64,000 bases of DNA from JAQWRV01 sp045564915 (GTDB lineage Bacteria; Pseudomonadota; Alphaproteobacteria; Rhodospirillales; Rhodospirillaceae), in contig JBJLGL010000001.1 in assembly GCA_045564915.1 (NCBI GenBank), positions 434,001-498,000 on the forward strand, written 5' to 3'. The notes below the pieces were generated by a model, which did no database searches, was not told the origin of the DNA, and saw nothing but the letters and a program-made list of their open reading frames with translations. The position numbers were made by a program, and so were the translations under genes. The first letter of the stretch is position 1. Each line of letters opens with the position of its first letter. Of this stretch, positions 9,703 through 19,078 are shown in pieces.

Positions 9703-10431
9703 CTAAGCTGTAAGCGAGCTGAAAATGCGGCGTGCGGCTGCAGCTGGGTCTCTTGATGCTGTAATCGGGCGCCCAATCACTAAATAGTCAGCACCTTCCG
9801 CCAAGGCTTGTTCAGGCGTCATAATCCTTTTCTGGTCATTTTTTTCAGCCCAATCCGGCCTTACGCCTGGCGTGACTAGCTTGAAATTTGGACCACATTC
9901 TGAGCGGATACGTGATGCTTCATGCGGTGAACAAACCACGCCATCAAGCCCTGCCTCTTTTGCTAAAATGGAAAGACGAAGAGCTTGGTCGTTAGCAGAA
10001 CTGATTCCTAGATCATCAAGATCTTCATTTCCTAGGCTTGTTAAAACTGTGACGCCAATCACTAATGGTCGGCCGACACCATATTCATGGGCTGCCTCTG
10101 CTGCGGCCTTGACGGCGGCCTCCATCATTGCACGACCTCCTCCTGCATGGACATTGAGCATAAATGGCTTTGTCGCTGTTACTGCCCGTACGGCACCTGC
10201 CACTGTGTTAGGAATATCATGAAACTTCAGGTCCAAAAAAACTGGACAGTCAGAATCTTTCACTACCTGCTTGATTCCCATAGGACCGTGCGCGGAAAAG
10301 AATTGAAGCCCCAGCTTGATACCACCAACATGGCTTCCAATTCTTGTGGCCCAGGAGGTCGCTATGTTCACGTCGGCGGTATCTACCGCGCAAAAAATAG
10401 GATTCTGCACAAGTTTATTTGCTGTGGTCAC
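9703..10431 (-). CDS. pyrF: Orotidine 5'-phosphate decarboxylase
   Basis: PyrF decarboxylates OMP to UMP, the last step of pyrimidine synthesis. The catalytic signature LDLKFHDIPNTVAGA holds D67, K69 and D72. The phosphate-binding PGVRPDW and VIGRPI motifs are near the C-terminus. At 242 residues it has the length of the short bacterial form. It begins with GTG, supported by a strong AAGGAGG 8 bases upstream. The gene appears to lead the run into trpF-trpB-trpA-accD-folC, because a 113-base gap separates it from the upstream lapA-like gene. Confidence 0.96.
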   Translation of the reverse strand: MTTANKLVQNPIFCAVDTADVNIATSWATRIGSHVGGIKLGLQFFSAHGPMGIKQVVKDSDCPVFLDLKFHDIPNTVAGAVRAVTATKPFMLNVHAGGGRAMMEAAVKAAAEAAHEYGVGRPLVIGVTVLTSLGNEDLDDLGISSANDQALRLSILAKEAGLDGVVCSPHEASRIRSECGPNFKLVTPGVRPDWAEKNDQKRIMTPEQALAEGADYLVIGRPITASRDPAAAARRIFSSLTA

Positions 10432-10544
10432 TGCAACATCCTCCTTTCATATGGAAAGGCTTAGGGACAAGAGTAGGGCGAATTAATAACTATTTACTAT
10501 GCGATGTAGGCCAGGTCATGGGCAAGCCAAACACCAATTAGCCG

Positions 10545-10874
10545 TTACGGGACTTCCTCCATGTCAGACCCTAAAGCTCTTTCAGAAGGCGGGTCTAGAC
10601 GAATTCTGAGGTCTTCGAGATCAGACTCCATCGCCCGAATCTCAGACTGCTGGCGCCGAGCCCGCCGCCGGTGTTTGCCGGCCGCAACCCAGCTCGTAAT
10701 CGCGCCAACTAAGAATCCCAATACCACACTAGTAAAAACAAGCACGTATAAGCTTAGGTCAAGAGCAAATGGAAACGGCCACATAGAGATAGAAACTGTG
10801 CCACGATTAGAAATCGCAAATAATACAGCAGCCCCCGCAGCCACCATCCCTATTATCCAGGTCAACAGCCGCAT
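10545..10874 (-). CDS. LapA-domain small membrane protein (DUF1049)
   Basis: This 109-residue inner-membrane protein has two hydrophobic segments: the N-terminal LLTWIIGMVAAGAAVLFAIS and the central LDLSLYVLVFTSVVLGFLVG. The second is followed by a basic, coiled cytoplasmic tail rich in R, K and E. The order and the NRGTVSISMWPFPF linker match the LapA (lipopolysaccharide assembly protein A domain) family. In E. coli LapA works with LapB in controlling LpxC and LPS synthesis. It lies 22 bases after ihfB, the usual alphaproteobacterial arrangement. No LapB follows. Function is inferred from the family only. Confidence 0.8.
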   Translation of the reverse strand: MRLLTWIIGMVAAGAAVLFAISNRGTVSISMWPFPFALDLSLYVLVFTSVVLGFLVGAITSWVAAGKHRRRARRQQSEIRAMESDLEDLRIRLDPPSERALGSDMEEVP

Positions 10875-10896
10875 GGAAAGGGCCTAAGCCATTCCT

Positions 10897-11232
10897 TTAG
10901 CTTGCCGGCGTCAATGGATCGTTGGTCAGTTCCACTGTGGTGTTGTCCGTGGCTGGAGCATTCAGGAGATCTCTAAGCTGTTTACCAGTCTTAAAATAAG
11001 GAACGGCTTTTTCTGCTACAGACACCGCCTCCCCAGTGCGCGGATTGCGGCCGATACGCGAGTCACGGTGCTTGACTGAGAAAGCACCAAAGCCGCGCAG
11101 CTCTACTCGGTCTCCGCGGCTTAGGGCAATTGAAATTTCATCAAAGGTAGTGCTGACTATACGCTCAACATCGCGCTGAAACAAATGAGGATTGCGATCA
11201 ACAATACATGCAATCAGTTCAGATTTAGTCAT
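10897..11232 (-). CDS. ihfB: Integration host factor subunit beta
   Basis: IhfB pairs with IhfA to bend DNA sharply at specific sites. It acts in recombination, replication and transcription, notably at sigma-54 promoters (rpoN is also in this window). The HU/IHF fold is clear: VELRGFGAFSVKHR and the DNA-intercalating arm GRNPRTGE with P64. Length is 111 residues, slightly longer than typical because of the C-terminal tail TVELTNDPLTPAS. The upstream gap of about 180 bases to rpsA probably contains its own promoter. Confidence 0.95.
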   Translation of the reverse strand: MTKSELIACIVDRNPHLFQRDVERIVSTTFDEISIALSRGDRVELRGFGAFSVKHRDSRIGRNPRTGEAVSVAEKAVPYFKTGKQLRDLLNAPATDNTTVELTNDPLTPAS

Positions 11233-11415
11233 TTCCTGTCACCTCCACTTATGCCAAAGGCCTCGCCTGCCGCGCGGATAGACACAAATCATGCGAATTG
11301 GTTTCTTCTGAGTCAATATTAAGTCATTAATTTAAAATAATTTTTCCCTATCAATAGGACAAAAAACAAAATCCAATAAGGTGCACTTTCATTGCCCAGA
11401 AAGTATGGCGAATTA

Positions 11416-13218
11416 TTATTCGCCGTCCTTTCCATCGGTTTCAGCAGCAACATGGTCCGCTGCACTCTCTGCAGTTGGCTCTTCCGATTCAGAGCTCGCC
11501 TCGCTTTTGGCTCCGTTTTCATCTCCATCGTCCTGCTTGCGCTTGAGTGCTGCACCCAGAATATCCCCTAGCGAGGCGCCTGAATCTGCTGACCCGTATT
11601 CGGCCATGGCTTCTTTTTCTTCGGCCACTTCGCGTGCCTTTATGGAAAGCTGAATGTTGCGAGTCTTAGCATCGATCGCGGTGATGCGGGCATCCACTTT
11701 CTCTCCCACAGCAAAGCGGTCAGGTCTTTGCTCGGACCTTTCTTTGGCCAGCTCATTCTTCTTAATGAAACCAGCGACACCCTTACTAACAGTAATTTCA
11801 AGTCCAGCGTCGAGCACACTCTTTACCACACAGGTCACAATCTGACCTCGTTTGAGGTCACCCATAGCTTCCGCAAATGGATCCTCAGTTAACTGCTTGA
11901 CGCCAAGACTAATTCGTTCCTTCTCGATATCAACATCAAGAATTTTTGCTTTGACAATATCGCCTTTGTTGAAGTCAGAGACAGCTTCTTCTCCCTCTTT
12001 CTCCCAGGACAGGTCGGACAGGTGCACCATTCCATCAATGTCGCCATCAAGACCCACAAACAGTCCGAATTCGGTGATATTCTTAATCTCGCCTTCTACA
12101 AGTGTATCCACCTCAAACTTATTCTTGAAAGCAGTCCACGGATTATCCGTACATTGTTTTAAGCCAAGAGAAATGCGCCGTTTCTCTGGGTCCACGTCCA
12201 GGATCATTACTTCGACCTCTTGGCTTGTGGATACTATCTTACCCGGATGAACATTCTTCTTGGTCCAACTCATTTCAGAAACGTGGACCAGGCCCTCTAC
12301 ACCAGCTTCTAATTCAACAAAGGCGCCGTAGTCAGTGATATTGGTGACCCGACCGTTGAACTTAGTGCCCACAGGATATTTCACACCAACTCCATCCCAT
12401 GGATCTGTTTCGAGTTGCTTCATACCCAGCGAAATACGTTGGTTATCAGCATTGAAGCGAATAACCTGCACTTTGACAGTCTGACCAACAGAGAGAGCTT
12501 CAGTTGGATGGTTGACGCGCTTCCATGATATGTCGGTCACGTGAAGCAAGCCGTCGACTCCACCCAGATCGACGAAGGCCCCATAATCAGTGATGTTCTT
12601 AACGACCCCGTCGAGAACCTGACCTTCTGACAAGTCTTCCATCAGCTTTGACCGCTCAGCAGCCCGTGTTTCCTCCAGCACTGCACGCCGCGACACCACG
12701 ATATTGCCGCGCGCTCGATCCATTTTCAAGATCTGAAAATCGTGTGCTTCGCCCATCAAATAGTTAGCATCACGCACGGGGCGGATGTCTACCTGACTGC
12801 CGGGCAAGAAAGCTACTGCCCCATTGAGATCTACGGTAAAGCCACCTTTGACTCTGCCAAAAATAATGCCCTTAACAGCGTTGGTTCGATCAAACTGTTT
12901 TTCAAGAGTATCCCAGGCTTCTTCGCGACGGGCTTTGTCACGGGACAGCTGAATCATGCCATCCCTATCCTCGTAGCGCTCGACGAAGACGTCGACCGAC
13001 TCGCCAACAGACGGTGCATCTTCGTTTCCACGACCAAACTCACGTAGGGGGACTCGGCCTTCAGACTTTAGGGCAACATCCACAAGCACGTAGTCACCTT
13101 CGACACTTAGCACCGTGCCCGTGATGACAGCGCCTTCTATTCCATCATTACCTTGAAATGATTCTTCTAGGAGTGCCGCAAAGTCCTCCGTCGTCGCTGC
13201 GGTTGCAGTTTCAGACAT
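11416..13218 (-). CDS. rpsA: 30S ribosomal protein S1
   Basis: S1 binds mRNA on the 30S subunit and helps initiation on structured or weak-SD messages. Repeated S1 motifs are visible, for example DYGAFVDLGGVDGLLHVTDIS, DYGAFVELEAGVEGLVHVSEM and EFGLFVGLDGDIDGMVHLSDL, six domains in all. A long acidic C-terminal tail follows. I take the ATG at 13218 (MSETATAATTEDF), with AAGGA 8 bases upstream, giving 600 residues. The open frame continues 23 codons farther upstream without support. A 7-bp hairpin with a four-base loop (11407-11424) encloses the stop codon. Downstream of cmk and upstream of ihfB, as in many Alphaproteobacteria. Confidence 0.96.
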   Translation of the reverse strand: MSETATAATTEDFAALLEESFQGNDGIEGAVITGTVLSVEGDYVLVDVALKSEGRVPLREFGRGNEDAPSVGESVDVFVERYEDRDGMIQLSRDKARREEAWDTLEKQFDRTNAVKGIIFGRVKGGFTVDLNGAVAFLPGSQVDIRPVRDANYLMGEAHDFQILKMDRARGNIVVSRRAVLEETRAAERSKLMEDLSEGQVLDGVVKNITDYGAFVDLGGVDGLLHVTDISWKRVNHPTEALSVGQTVKVQVIRFNADNQRISLGMKQLETDPWDGVGVKYPVGTKFNGRVTNITDYGAFVELEAGVEGLVHVSEMSWTKKNVHPGKIVSTSQEVEVMILDVDPEKRRISLGLKQCTDNPWTAFKNKFEVDTLVEGEIKNITEFGLFVGLDGDIDGMVHLSDLSWEKEGEEAVSDFNKGDIVKAKILDVDIEKERISLGVKQLTEDPFAEAMGDLKRGQIVTCVVKSVLDAGLEITVSKGVAGFIKKNELAKERSEQRPDRFAVGEKVDARITAIDAKTRNIQLSIKAREVAEEKEAMAEYGSADSGASLGDILGAALKRKQDDGDENGAKSEASSESEEPTAESAADHVAAETDGKDGE

Positions 13219-13377
13219 TGAGCGTTCCTTTCTTTCTGCGCCTTGCCAGCCGGTTGAATCCGGCGGTCTTGTGCGGGTCCAGACCATTCTGGGGTTACCG
13301 CCTTCTAAAAACCTTCAATATTTCTGGATGCATTAATTGCATCTCTTTTCGGGGCGATATCTTTGAATGGAAACGTA

Positions 13378-14037
13378 CTAGAAAATCCCATTCTCGTAGA
13401 TGAGAGCCAACGCAGATGCGAAAGCTTCGTCAGCGTTCAAGCCAGTAGTGTCTAGACGCCTCGCATCAGCCGCTGGTTTTAGCGGTGAAATTGAACGATC
13501 TCTATCGCGGGCGTCACGGGACTCCATATCCGTTCGAACTTGGCGTTCATTAAACGATTCCCCTCGATCCTGCAACTCCTTGATTCGTCGAGTAATTCTG
13601 ACCTCGAGATTAGCTTCAACAAAAATCTTAATATCAGCGCTATCAGCACAGACTACGCTGCCAATATCCCTCCCATCGAGAATCGCCCCCCTGAAGCCAG
13701 AGTCTGGTGTAACGGCAAATTTCCTCTGAAAATCAAGTAATTCTGCCCGGACAGATGGTAAAGATGCTACTTGCGAGGCTGCAATACCTGCTGCTTCGCT
13801 GCGTAACTCAGCAGGATCAAACTTTCCAAGATCAAGCGATTTGACGGCAGCGACTGCGTGGTCTTCATCGGCGGGGTCCTGTCCAGCCTTGAGAATCGAT
13901 AACCCCACTGCGCGGTAAAGACTGCCAGTATCTAAGTGCCGAAGGCCAAAATGAGCGGCCAGCTTGCGAGCCAAAGTACCCTTGCCTGAGGCTGCTGGGC
14001 CATCAATTGCTATGACTACTTGGCGCGCCGGCCTCAC
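13378..14037 (-). CDS. cmk: Cytidylate kinase
   Basis: Cmk phosphorylates CMP and dCMP to the diphosphates. The P-loop AIDGPAASGKGTLARKLA is at the N-terminus, followed by the LDTGSLYRAVG and ILDGRDIGSVVC motifs typical of the family. Length is 219 residues. The GTG start overlaps the aroA stop by 4 bases (GTGA), so the two genes are translationally coupled. The aroA-cmk-rpsA-ihfB order is a classic conserved block. Confidence 0.96.
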   Translation of the reverse strand: MRPARQVVIAIDGPAASGKGTLARKLAAHFGLRHLDTGSLYRAVGLSILKAGQDPADEDHAVAAVKSLDLGKFDPAELRSEAAGIAASQVASLPSVRAELLDFQRKFAVTPDSGFRGAILDGRDIGSVVCADSADIKIFVEANLEVRITRRIKELQDRGESFNERQVRTDMESRDARDRDRSISPLKPAADARRLDTTGLNADEAFASALALIYENGIF

Positions 14038-15422
14038 AAGAAAGACCCCAAATCGGACGTTTTTACCTTAGTCAGGCTAGCGCCGAGCTGATCCATGTGA
14101 CTAATAAAATCTGGATAGCTGGTTGTAATCGCGTCAACATCGTCAACACCAATTGGCTTGTCCGCAACCATACCAAGCACTAGAAATGACATAGCAATAC
14201 GATGATCTAGGTGAACAGGGACTATTGCCCCTCCGGGCACCGGACCTGATTGACCTTTAACTGTAAGTATATCCTTATCGATAGCTGCCTCTACACCACA
14301 AGCCGACAAACCGCCCACAATAGCAGCTAGACGATCTGTCTCCTTTACCTTTAACTCACTCAAGCCTTCCATTCGTGTATCGCCTTCCGCACAAGCCGCG
14401 GCTACAGCAAGAATCGGATATTCATCAATCATAGATGGAGCCCGGGCCGCTGGAACTACCTTGCCAAACAAACGACTAGACCGAATACGCAGGTCACCTA
14501 CAAGCTCACCGGCCACATTGCGGCGGTTCATAATAGATATATCCCCACCCATATCCGCCAAGGTGTCATATAAACCCGTTCTAAGAGGATTAAGGCCTAC
14601 ATTTTGTATAGTGATGTCCGAGTTCTCAGTAATCAGCGCCGCAACGACAAGGAACGCCGCCGAAGACGGGTCACCGGGCACAATTACAGTCTGACCTCTC
14701 ATTTCTGGCAGGCCGATGACGGTGACCGAAGAAGCCGAAGGGTTGCCATCGACAGCCTGAGTAACCACCTCAGCACCGAAATGACGGAGCATTGTTTCCG
14801 TGTGATCTCTGGTTGGGGCTGGCTCAATGACGGTTGTAGCACCTCGGGCATTCAGCCCAGCCAATAGGATCGCAGATTTAACTTGGGCCGATGCAACTGG
14901 ACTATGGTACACCATCGCAAGCGGATCGTCGGCACCCCTCACCGTAATAGGCATAAAGCCACCCTGCCGGCTTTCAAAGCTGGCTCCCATAAGGGTTAAT
15001 GGTGCCGTCACCCGTTCCATGGGACGCCTACTGAGGGATGCATCGCCCGTAACAACGGCTGAAAAAGAATGCGATGCCAGCAACCCCAGCAATAACCTCG
15101 CTCCGGTGCCTGAATTCCCCAGATCTAGAACCGTTACGGGCTCAATAAGGCCGCCAACTCCCCGTCCATCGACAGTCCATATATGCAAGCCATCGAGTGA
15201 ATTAGCCTGCTTAATGCCAACCCCCAAAGCGGCCATGGCTTTGGCCGTGTTGAGCACGTCCTCAGCTTCAAGCAACCCCTCAATTCGGGTTGGACCAACT
15301 GCTAATCCTCCGATCATCAAAGCCCTATGGGAGATAGATTTGTCGCCCGGACAACGAATAGTGCCCTTCAGGCTGGATGCCGCCGCAGATATAGTAATTT
15401 TGCTATCGTACTTATTCATCAT
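14034..15422 (-). CDS. aroA: 3-phosphoshikimate 1-carboxyvinyltransferase (EPSP synthase)
   Basis: AroA transfers enolpyruvate from PEP to shikimate-3-phosphate in the chorismate pathway, the supply route for the Trp genes downstream. Motifs include CPGDKSISHRALM near the N-terminus, LGNSGTGARLLLGLL, SLSRRPMERV, and the catalytic-region ARAPSMIDEYPILAVAA and ELKVKETDRLAAI. Length is 462 residues. The start has tandem ATG codons. A gene-free stretch of about 250 bases separates it from the divergent FYDLN-acid gene and should contain promoters for both. Confidence 0.97.
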   Translation of the reverse strand: MMNKYDSKITISAAASSLKGTIRCPGDKSISHRALMIGGLAVGPTRIEGLLEAEDVLNTAKAMAALGVGIKQANSLDGLHIWTVDGRGVGGLIEPVTVLDLGNSGTGARLLLGLLASHSFSAVVTGDASLSRRPMERVTAPLTLMGASFESRQGGFMPITVRGADDPLAMVYHSPVASAQVKSAILLAGLNARGATTVIEPAPTRDHTETMLRHFGAEVVTQAVDGNPSASSVTVIGLPEMRGQTVIVPGDPSSAAFLVVAALITENSDITIQNVGLNPLRTGLYDTLADMGGDISIMNRRNVAGELVGDLRIRSSRLFGKVVPAARAPSMIDEYPILAVAAACAEGDTRMEGLSELKVKETDRLAAIVGGLSACGVEAAIDKDILTVKGQSGPVPGGAIVPVHLDHRIAMSFLVLGMVADKPIGVDDVDAITTSYPDFISHMDQLGASLTKVKTSDLGSFL

Positions 15423-15675
15423 TCAAATACTGAAACAGTAATTGTGGTTGATTTCCTAGGGCCACAGACAGTTGATTGAGGACGCGGGGTAATTAACACA
15501 GGTCAATCTAGAAACCTAGCCAGGCGGTCATATTCTACTATGAAGTATATTAAGTTTTGACAGCGGCGCTCTAATTTGGCAAATGCGTTTTCAAGATTTT
15601 TTTTTGGGCGGTCGCCAACGGCATTTTCTAGAGAGCCCGAGACGGCTAAAGTACCATGAACAGGAGACGGCAAAA

Positions 15676-16008
15676 GTGGGTAAGGTTGACCTTGGAGAAA
15701 AATTATCCTGCTCTAGTTGTGGAGCACGTTACTACGACCTAAACAAGAAGCCGGCCTTGTGTCCAAAATGCGGCGCTGAAAATGAGCGGCCTAAGGTCTT
15801 CAAAACAAAGAAGACAGAAGTGCCTAAACCCCAGGCTGAAGAGAAGAAGTCTGACAAACCCGAAGACGACGATGTTGACGAAATAGAGGACCTGGATAGT
15901 GCTGATGATGACACCCTGATCAGCGATGATGATGACCTTGATGATGATAATGATGACGTCGGGACAGTTATTGGACCTATTGAGACTGGCGAAGTCACGG
16001 ATAGTTGA
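15676..16008 (+). CDS. FYDLN-acid zinc-ribbon protein (TIGR02300 family)
   Basis: This is a 110-residue protein with an N-terminal zinc ribbon (C12, C15, C29, C32) around the signature CGARYYDLNKKPALCPKCG, a variant of the FYDLN motif that names this alphaproteobacterial family. A basic linker (FKTKKTEVPK) and a long Asp/Glu-rich tail follow, the tail encoded by runs of GAT/GAC codons. No biochemical role is established for the family. I use the GTG at 15676, which has GGAG 9 bases upstream and begins at the conserved region. The open frame runs back to 15583 without homology. Confidence 0.88.
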   Translation: MGKVDLGEKLSCSSCGARYYDLNKKPALCPKCGAENERPKVFKTKKTEVPKPQAEEKKSDKPEDDDVDEIEDLDSADDDTLISDDDDLDDDNDDVGTVIGPIETGEVTDS

Positions 16009-16224
16009 TTAGCTTCGATAGGAAGCGATGTTAACTATTCAATATCTATTATCAATCTACAGCACCAAGCACAGGCCACACACAGATGTCAGGAAGTGAG
16101 GGGAGCATGTGTGCGAGGATCGTTGGTTAAGAGTATTTTTCGCTTGAAGGGATAAGATGAACTGCCTAAGGTCCGCTCCGCTCCTGTAGCGGGATTTCTA
16201 TAAGTCTTCCCGCATAAACAACAC

Positions 16225-16300
<76 letters not shown>

Positions 16301-16312
16301 ATTTTCATTGAT

Positions 16313-16336
16313 AACAAAGCTGACAGTCGCTTTGTT
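16313..16336 (+). terminator. Hairpin downstream of tRNA-Ala, possible terminator
   Basis: A perfect 8-bp stem (AACAAAGC / GCTTTGTT) with an 8-base loop begins 12 bases after the tRNA CCA end. Only a weak T-rich tail (TGAATT) follows, so it is an imperfect Rho-independent terminator. It lies between the tRNA and the convergent btuD stop and could act on both transcripts. Confidence 0.45.
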
Positions 16337-16396
16337 TGAATTAGCCGGCAATTCAAGGGCCATAATGCTAACCAATGGATTGGTCCAGTGCATGCG

Positions 16397-17191
16397 CTAA
16401 GAGTTTAGATGCAAAGTCCGGGCCCAGGGCAGAACGGCTTGTTCTCTGCCGTGAATAACTGTGGCTGCATCAATACCATATACAGATGCAAGGTGCGCAG
16501 GTGACAGAACCTCCTTAGGGGAACCATCGGCAATAAGCTGTCCCTGCTTTAGCAGAACTAAGCGGTCGCAGAATCGAGACGCCAGGGTAAGGTCGTGTAT
16601 CACTATAATGACTAGACATCCTGCCCTTACAAGATTTCGTAATACTTCGAGAACTTGAAGGCTGTGCTCTGGGTCTAAACCAGATACAGGTTCATCAGCC
16701 AACAGAATCTTTGGGCCTCCAGCAAGTACCCGGGCTAATAATACCCTCGCCAATTCTCCGCCGGACAGGGCAGTAACAGTTCTGTGCTTAAGGTCAGCAA
16801 CATCAGCACTGATGAGCGCCGCTTCAATGGCCTCTGTATCCTCTTCAGACAATGAGTCCCAAAGGCCGCGATGCGGTAAACGGCCAAGTGAAACGAGACG
16901 CTCAACAGTGACAGGCCAATAAACGTTACGGTCCTGGGAAAGATATCCAAGACGTCTTGCCCGAGAATTGTGGCTCAGCTGGTCAAGGTGTTCTCCCTCG
17001 AGAAATACTTTGCCAGAGTCTGGGACAAGCAATCCGCCTAGAACTCTAATCAGGGTGGTTTTGCCGGCTCCGTTCGGGCCGACTAGGCCGACCAGACTAC
17101 CCATACTTGCAGACACTGAAACACGGTCCAGCACACGGACTCTTCCATACCCTACGGTGAGCGTGTCCGCCTCAAGCATCGATTCTTTCAT
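16397..17191 (-). CDS. btuD: Cobalamin ABC transporter, ATP-binding protein (BtuD-like)
   Basis: This is the ATPase of a BtuCD-F-type importer at the inner membrane. Walker A GLVGPNGAGKTTL, signature LSGGELARVLLARVL, Walker B ILLADEPVSGLDP and the H-loop VIHD are all present in 264 residues. Its start overlaps the btuC stop by 4 bases. By itself the sequence fits the FecE/BtuD/HmuV group. The vitamin B12 assignment comes from the riboswitch and btuB upstream in the same operon. Confidence 0.87.
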   Translation of the reverse strand: MKESMLEADTLTVGYGRVRVLDRVSVSASMGSLVGLVGPNGAGKTTLIRVLGGLLVPDSGKVFLEGEHLDQLSHNSRARRLGYLSQDRNVYWPVTVERLVSLGRLPHRGLWDSLSEEDTEAIEAALISADVADLKHRTVTALSGGELARVLLARVLAGGPKILLADEPVSGLDPEHSLQVLEVLRNLVRAGCLVIIVIHDLTLASRFCDRLVLLKQGQLIADGSPKEVLSPAHLASVYGIDAATVIHGREQAVLPWARTLHLNS

Positions 17192-18219
17192 GATCCACCC
17201 CGGCGCAGCACGAATAATAGATGAAAGAAAAATGGTGTTCCTATTAATGCAGTCAACACGCCAATCTTGAGTTCAAATTGCGTATCAATCATTCGTACGC
17301 CAATATCAGCGGCCAGCATTAATACGGCACCGCCGAGCATACTTGCGGGTAATAATTGGCCTGGACGGTAGCCAACTAATGGGCGCAGAATGTGTGGAAT
17401 GATCAAGCCAACGAAACTAATAACACCAGTAGTAGCTACGGCTGCACCCACAGCAAAAGCACAGCCAAGAACCGCACGTATTTTTACTCCTATGAGATTA
17501 AAACCAAGGGATGCCGCTATATCCTCCCCAAGTATTAAAGCATCAAGACTGCGCCATGTTGACAAAAGCAAACACCACCCAAGGGCCATCAAAGGCAAAG
17601 CAAACGCCACATGGTCCATACTCCGGTCAGCAAAGGACCCAAGAATCCAAAAAACAATCTCGAGCGCAGCGTAAGGGCTTGGTGCGAGATTCAGGGCCAA
17701 GGAAGTTAAGGCAGCAGTTAGAGCATTAATCGCCACACCCGCCAAGATCAAGGTAAGTGGCTCTTGCGTTCGCCCACCAAGGGCCAGGAGCACAGCAGTC
17801 GCAACCATGGCTCCGGCGACGCCACCCAACGGGGTTGCTAGAGCATTTCCCGCTGCAATGCCAAAATAGAAAACTATGACCGCACCTAATGCAGCTGAGC
17901 TGGATGCCCCAAGGATAAAGGGCTCAGCCAAAGGATTACGCAGCAGTCCCTGGAGGACGGCACCAGACAGGCCTAAAGTAGCTCCCACTGCGCCAGCCAG
18001 AATAGTCCGTGGCAAACGAATCTCTAATATTAATATCCAGAATGTTTCAGAGTCAGAAGATCGTAGATTTAGTAGTTCAGAAAGTCCGCCAAGACCTAGC
18101 CGGCCCACGAATAACGAGAGTCCTGTCAGTAACACAAGCAGCATAATTAGAAACCCAAACAACAAAGCTTGCGGTCTCTCTCTGATCTTTGAGGCTGATT
18201 TAAGAGGTGCAGCCGTCAT
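17188..18219 (-). CDS. btuC: Cobalamin ABC transporter, permease (BtuC-like, FecCD family)
   Basis: This is a 343-residue polytopic permease of the FecCD family. The family core AGATLGLSGAVLQGLLRNPLAEP, with the ILGASSSAALGAV helix after it, is unmistakable. The cytoplasmic GEDIAASLG region that contacts the ATPase is also visible. About ten hydrophobic helices are expected. It overlaps btuF and btuD by 4 bases each. Such permeases carry B12, heme or ferric siderophores, and the operon context favours cobalamin. Confidence 0.87.
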   Translation of the reverse strand: MTAAPLKSASKIRERPQALLFGFLIMLLVLLTGLSLFVGRLGLGGLSELLNLRSSDSETFWILILEIRLPRTILAGAVGATLGLSGAVLQGLLRNPLAEPFILGASSSAALGAVIVFYFGIAAGNALATPLGGVAGAMVATAVLLALGGRTQEPLTLILAGVAINALTAALTSLALNLAPSPYAALEIVFWILGSFADRSMDHVAFALPLMALGWCLLLSTWRSLDALILGEDIAASLGFNLIGVKIRAVLGCAFAVGAAVATTGVISFVGLIIPHILRPLVGYRPGQLLPASMLGGAVLMLAADIGVRMIDTQFELKIGVLTALIGTPFFFHLLFVLRRGGS

Positions 18220-19064
18220 AACGGTTCATCATAATCCTGCTGCTCAATCTCGCTTAGAACTTTCTCAGCGGCAAGCACAAGAGAACTGCCTCCGCAGTGA
18301 AGCCAAGATCGAGCAACTGAAATAATTGCTTTCTCTCGAAAATATTTTGCGAGAGCTGGATGCGAGAGCATTAGATTAGCTAAGGATGGAACGTCAGTTC
18401 TATAGGCTATGCGCACCAAATGATCTGGCTGTGAAATTATGATGTCATCCATCGTCACCCGCCCAAAATCACTAATATTTAGATGAGTCGCTATATTAAC
18501 CAACCCTATTCGGCTCAAAACTTGGTCTACTAAACTGGGCCTGCCGACTGCAAACCCATTTGCATCAAGAATTAGAACAGTGCCGAACCTTCTCCGGCTA
18601 ACGCGTTTTTCTAGGGCTTCTAATCTATTACTAAGTCCAGCGAGAAAGCTTTCAGCCTCATCAGATCGACCAAGAACCTTGCCTAGCGCTCGATAAGTTT
18701 TATACATCTCCTCAAAAGTAAGAGGGATATCAACCTCGACTACACGGTAGCCCAAACGTTTCAAAAGAATCTTAGCCGCACCGGTGGTATGGCGGCCAGC
18801 AACAACTAGATCAGGCTTAAGCGAAACAATTTCTTCCACTTGGCCAGTGTTTAGAATCAGCCCGCGCGCCAAATCGGCAACAGGAGACTCCTCAGGATCA
18901 GCAGTCAAGAAGCTGACGGACACTATCGTGCCCACCTCCGCTAAGCGTAGGACTATTTGGTCGGCACACAAATTCATCGAAACTATACGGCGTGGCTCCT
19001 CTGCCTGCACTTTGCCTGCAAGGCCCACACACACAAACACGAAAAAAAAACGTCCCACCTTCAT
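18216..19064 (-). CDS. btuF: Cobalamin ABC transporter, periplasmic binding protein (BtuF-like)
   Basis: This is a 282-residue class III periplasmic binding protein. The N-terminal signal peptide (FFFVFVCVGLAGKVQA) ends in an AxA-like site. The mature start RIVSMNLCADQIVLRLAE is typical of BtuF/FhuD-like proteins. SLKPDLVVAGRHTTGAA is the usual hinge-side motif, and a long linking helix runs through the MYKTYRALGKVLGR region. It starts 14 bases after btuB and overlaps btuC by 4 bases. Confidence 0.87.
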   Translation of the reverse strand: MKVGRFFFVFVCVGLAGKVQAEEPRRIVSMNLCADQIVLRLAEVGTIVSVSFLTADPEESPVADLARGLILNTGQVEEIVSLKPDLVVAGRHTTGAAKILLKRLGYRVVEVDIPLTFEEMYKTYRALGKVLGRSDEAESFLAGLSNRLEALEKRVSRRRFGTVLILDANGFAVGRPSLVDQVLSRIGLVNIATHLNISDFGRVTMDDIIISQPDHLVRIAYRTDVPSLANLMLSHPALAKYFREKAIISVARSWLHCGGSSLVLAAEKVLSEIEQQDYDEPL

Positions 19065-19078
19065 TTCGTCTTCTGCCT

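Noticed and set aside
11852..12250. Long open frame antisense to rpsA
   Set aside because: S1 is certain on the other strand; the serine-rich composition is typical of an antisense shadow.
15583..15675. N-terminal extension of the FYDLN-acid protein
   Set aside because: The upstream 31 codons are not conserved in character, and the GTG at 15676 has a good ribosome site.
15732..15998. Serine-rich frame antisense to the FYDLN-acid gene
   Set aside because: It is the complement of the GAT/GAC repeats of the acidic tail.
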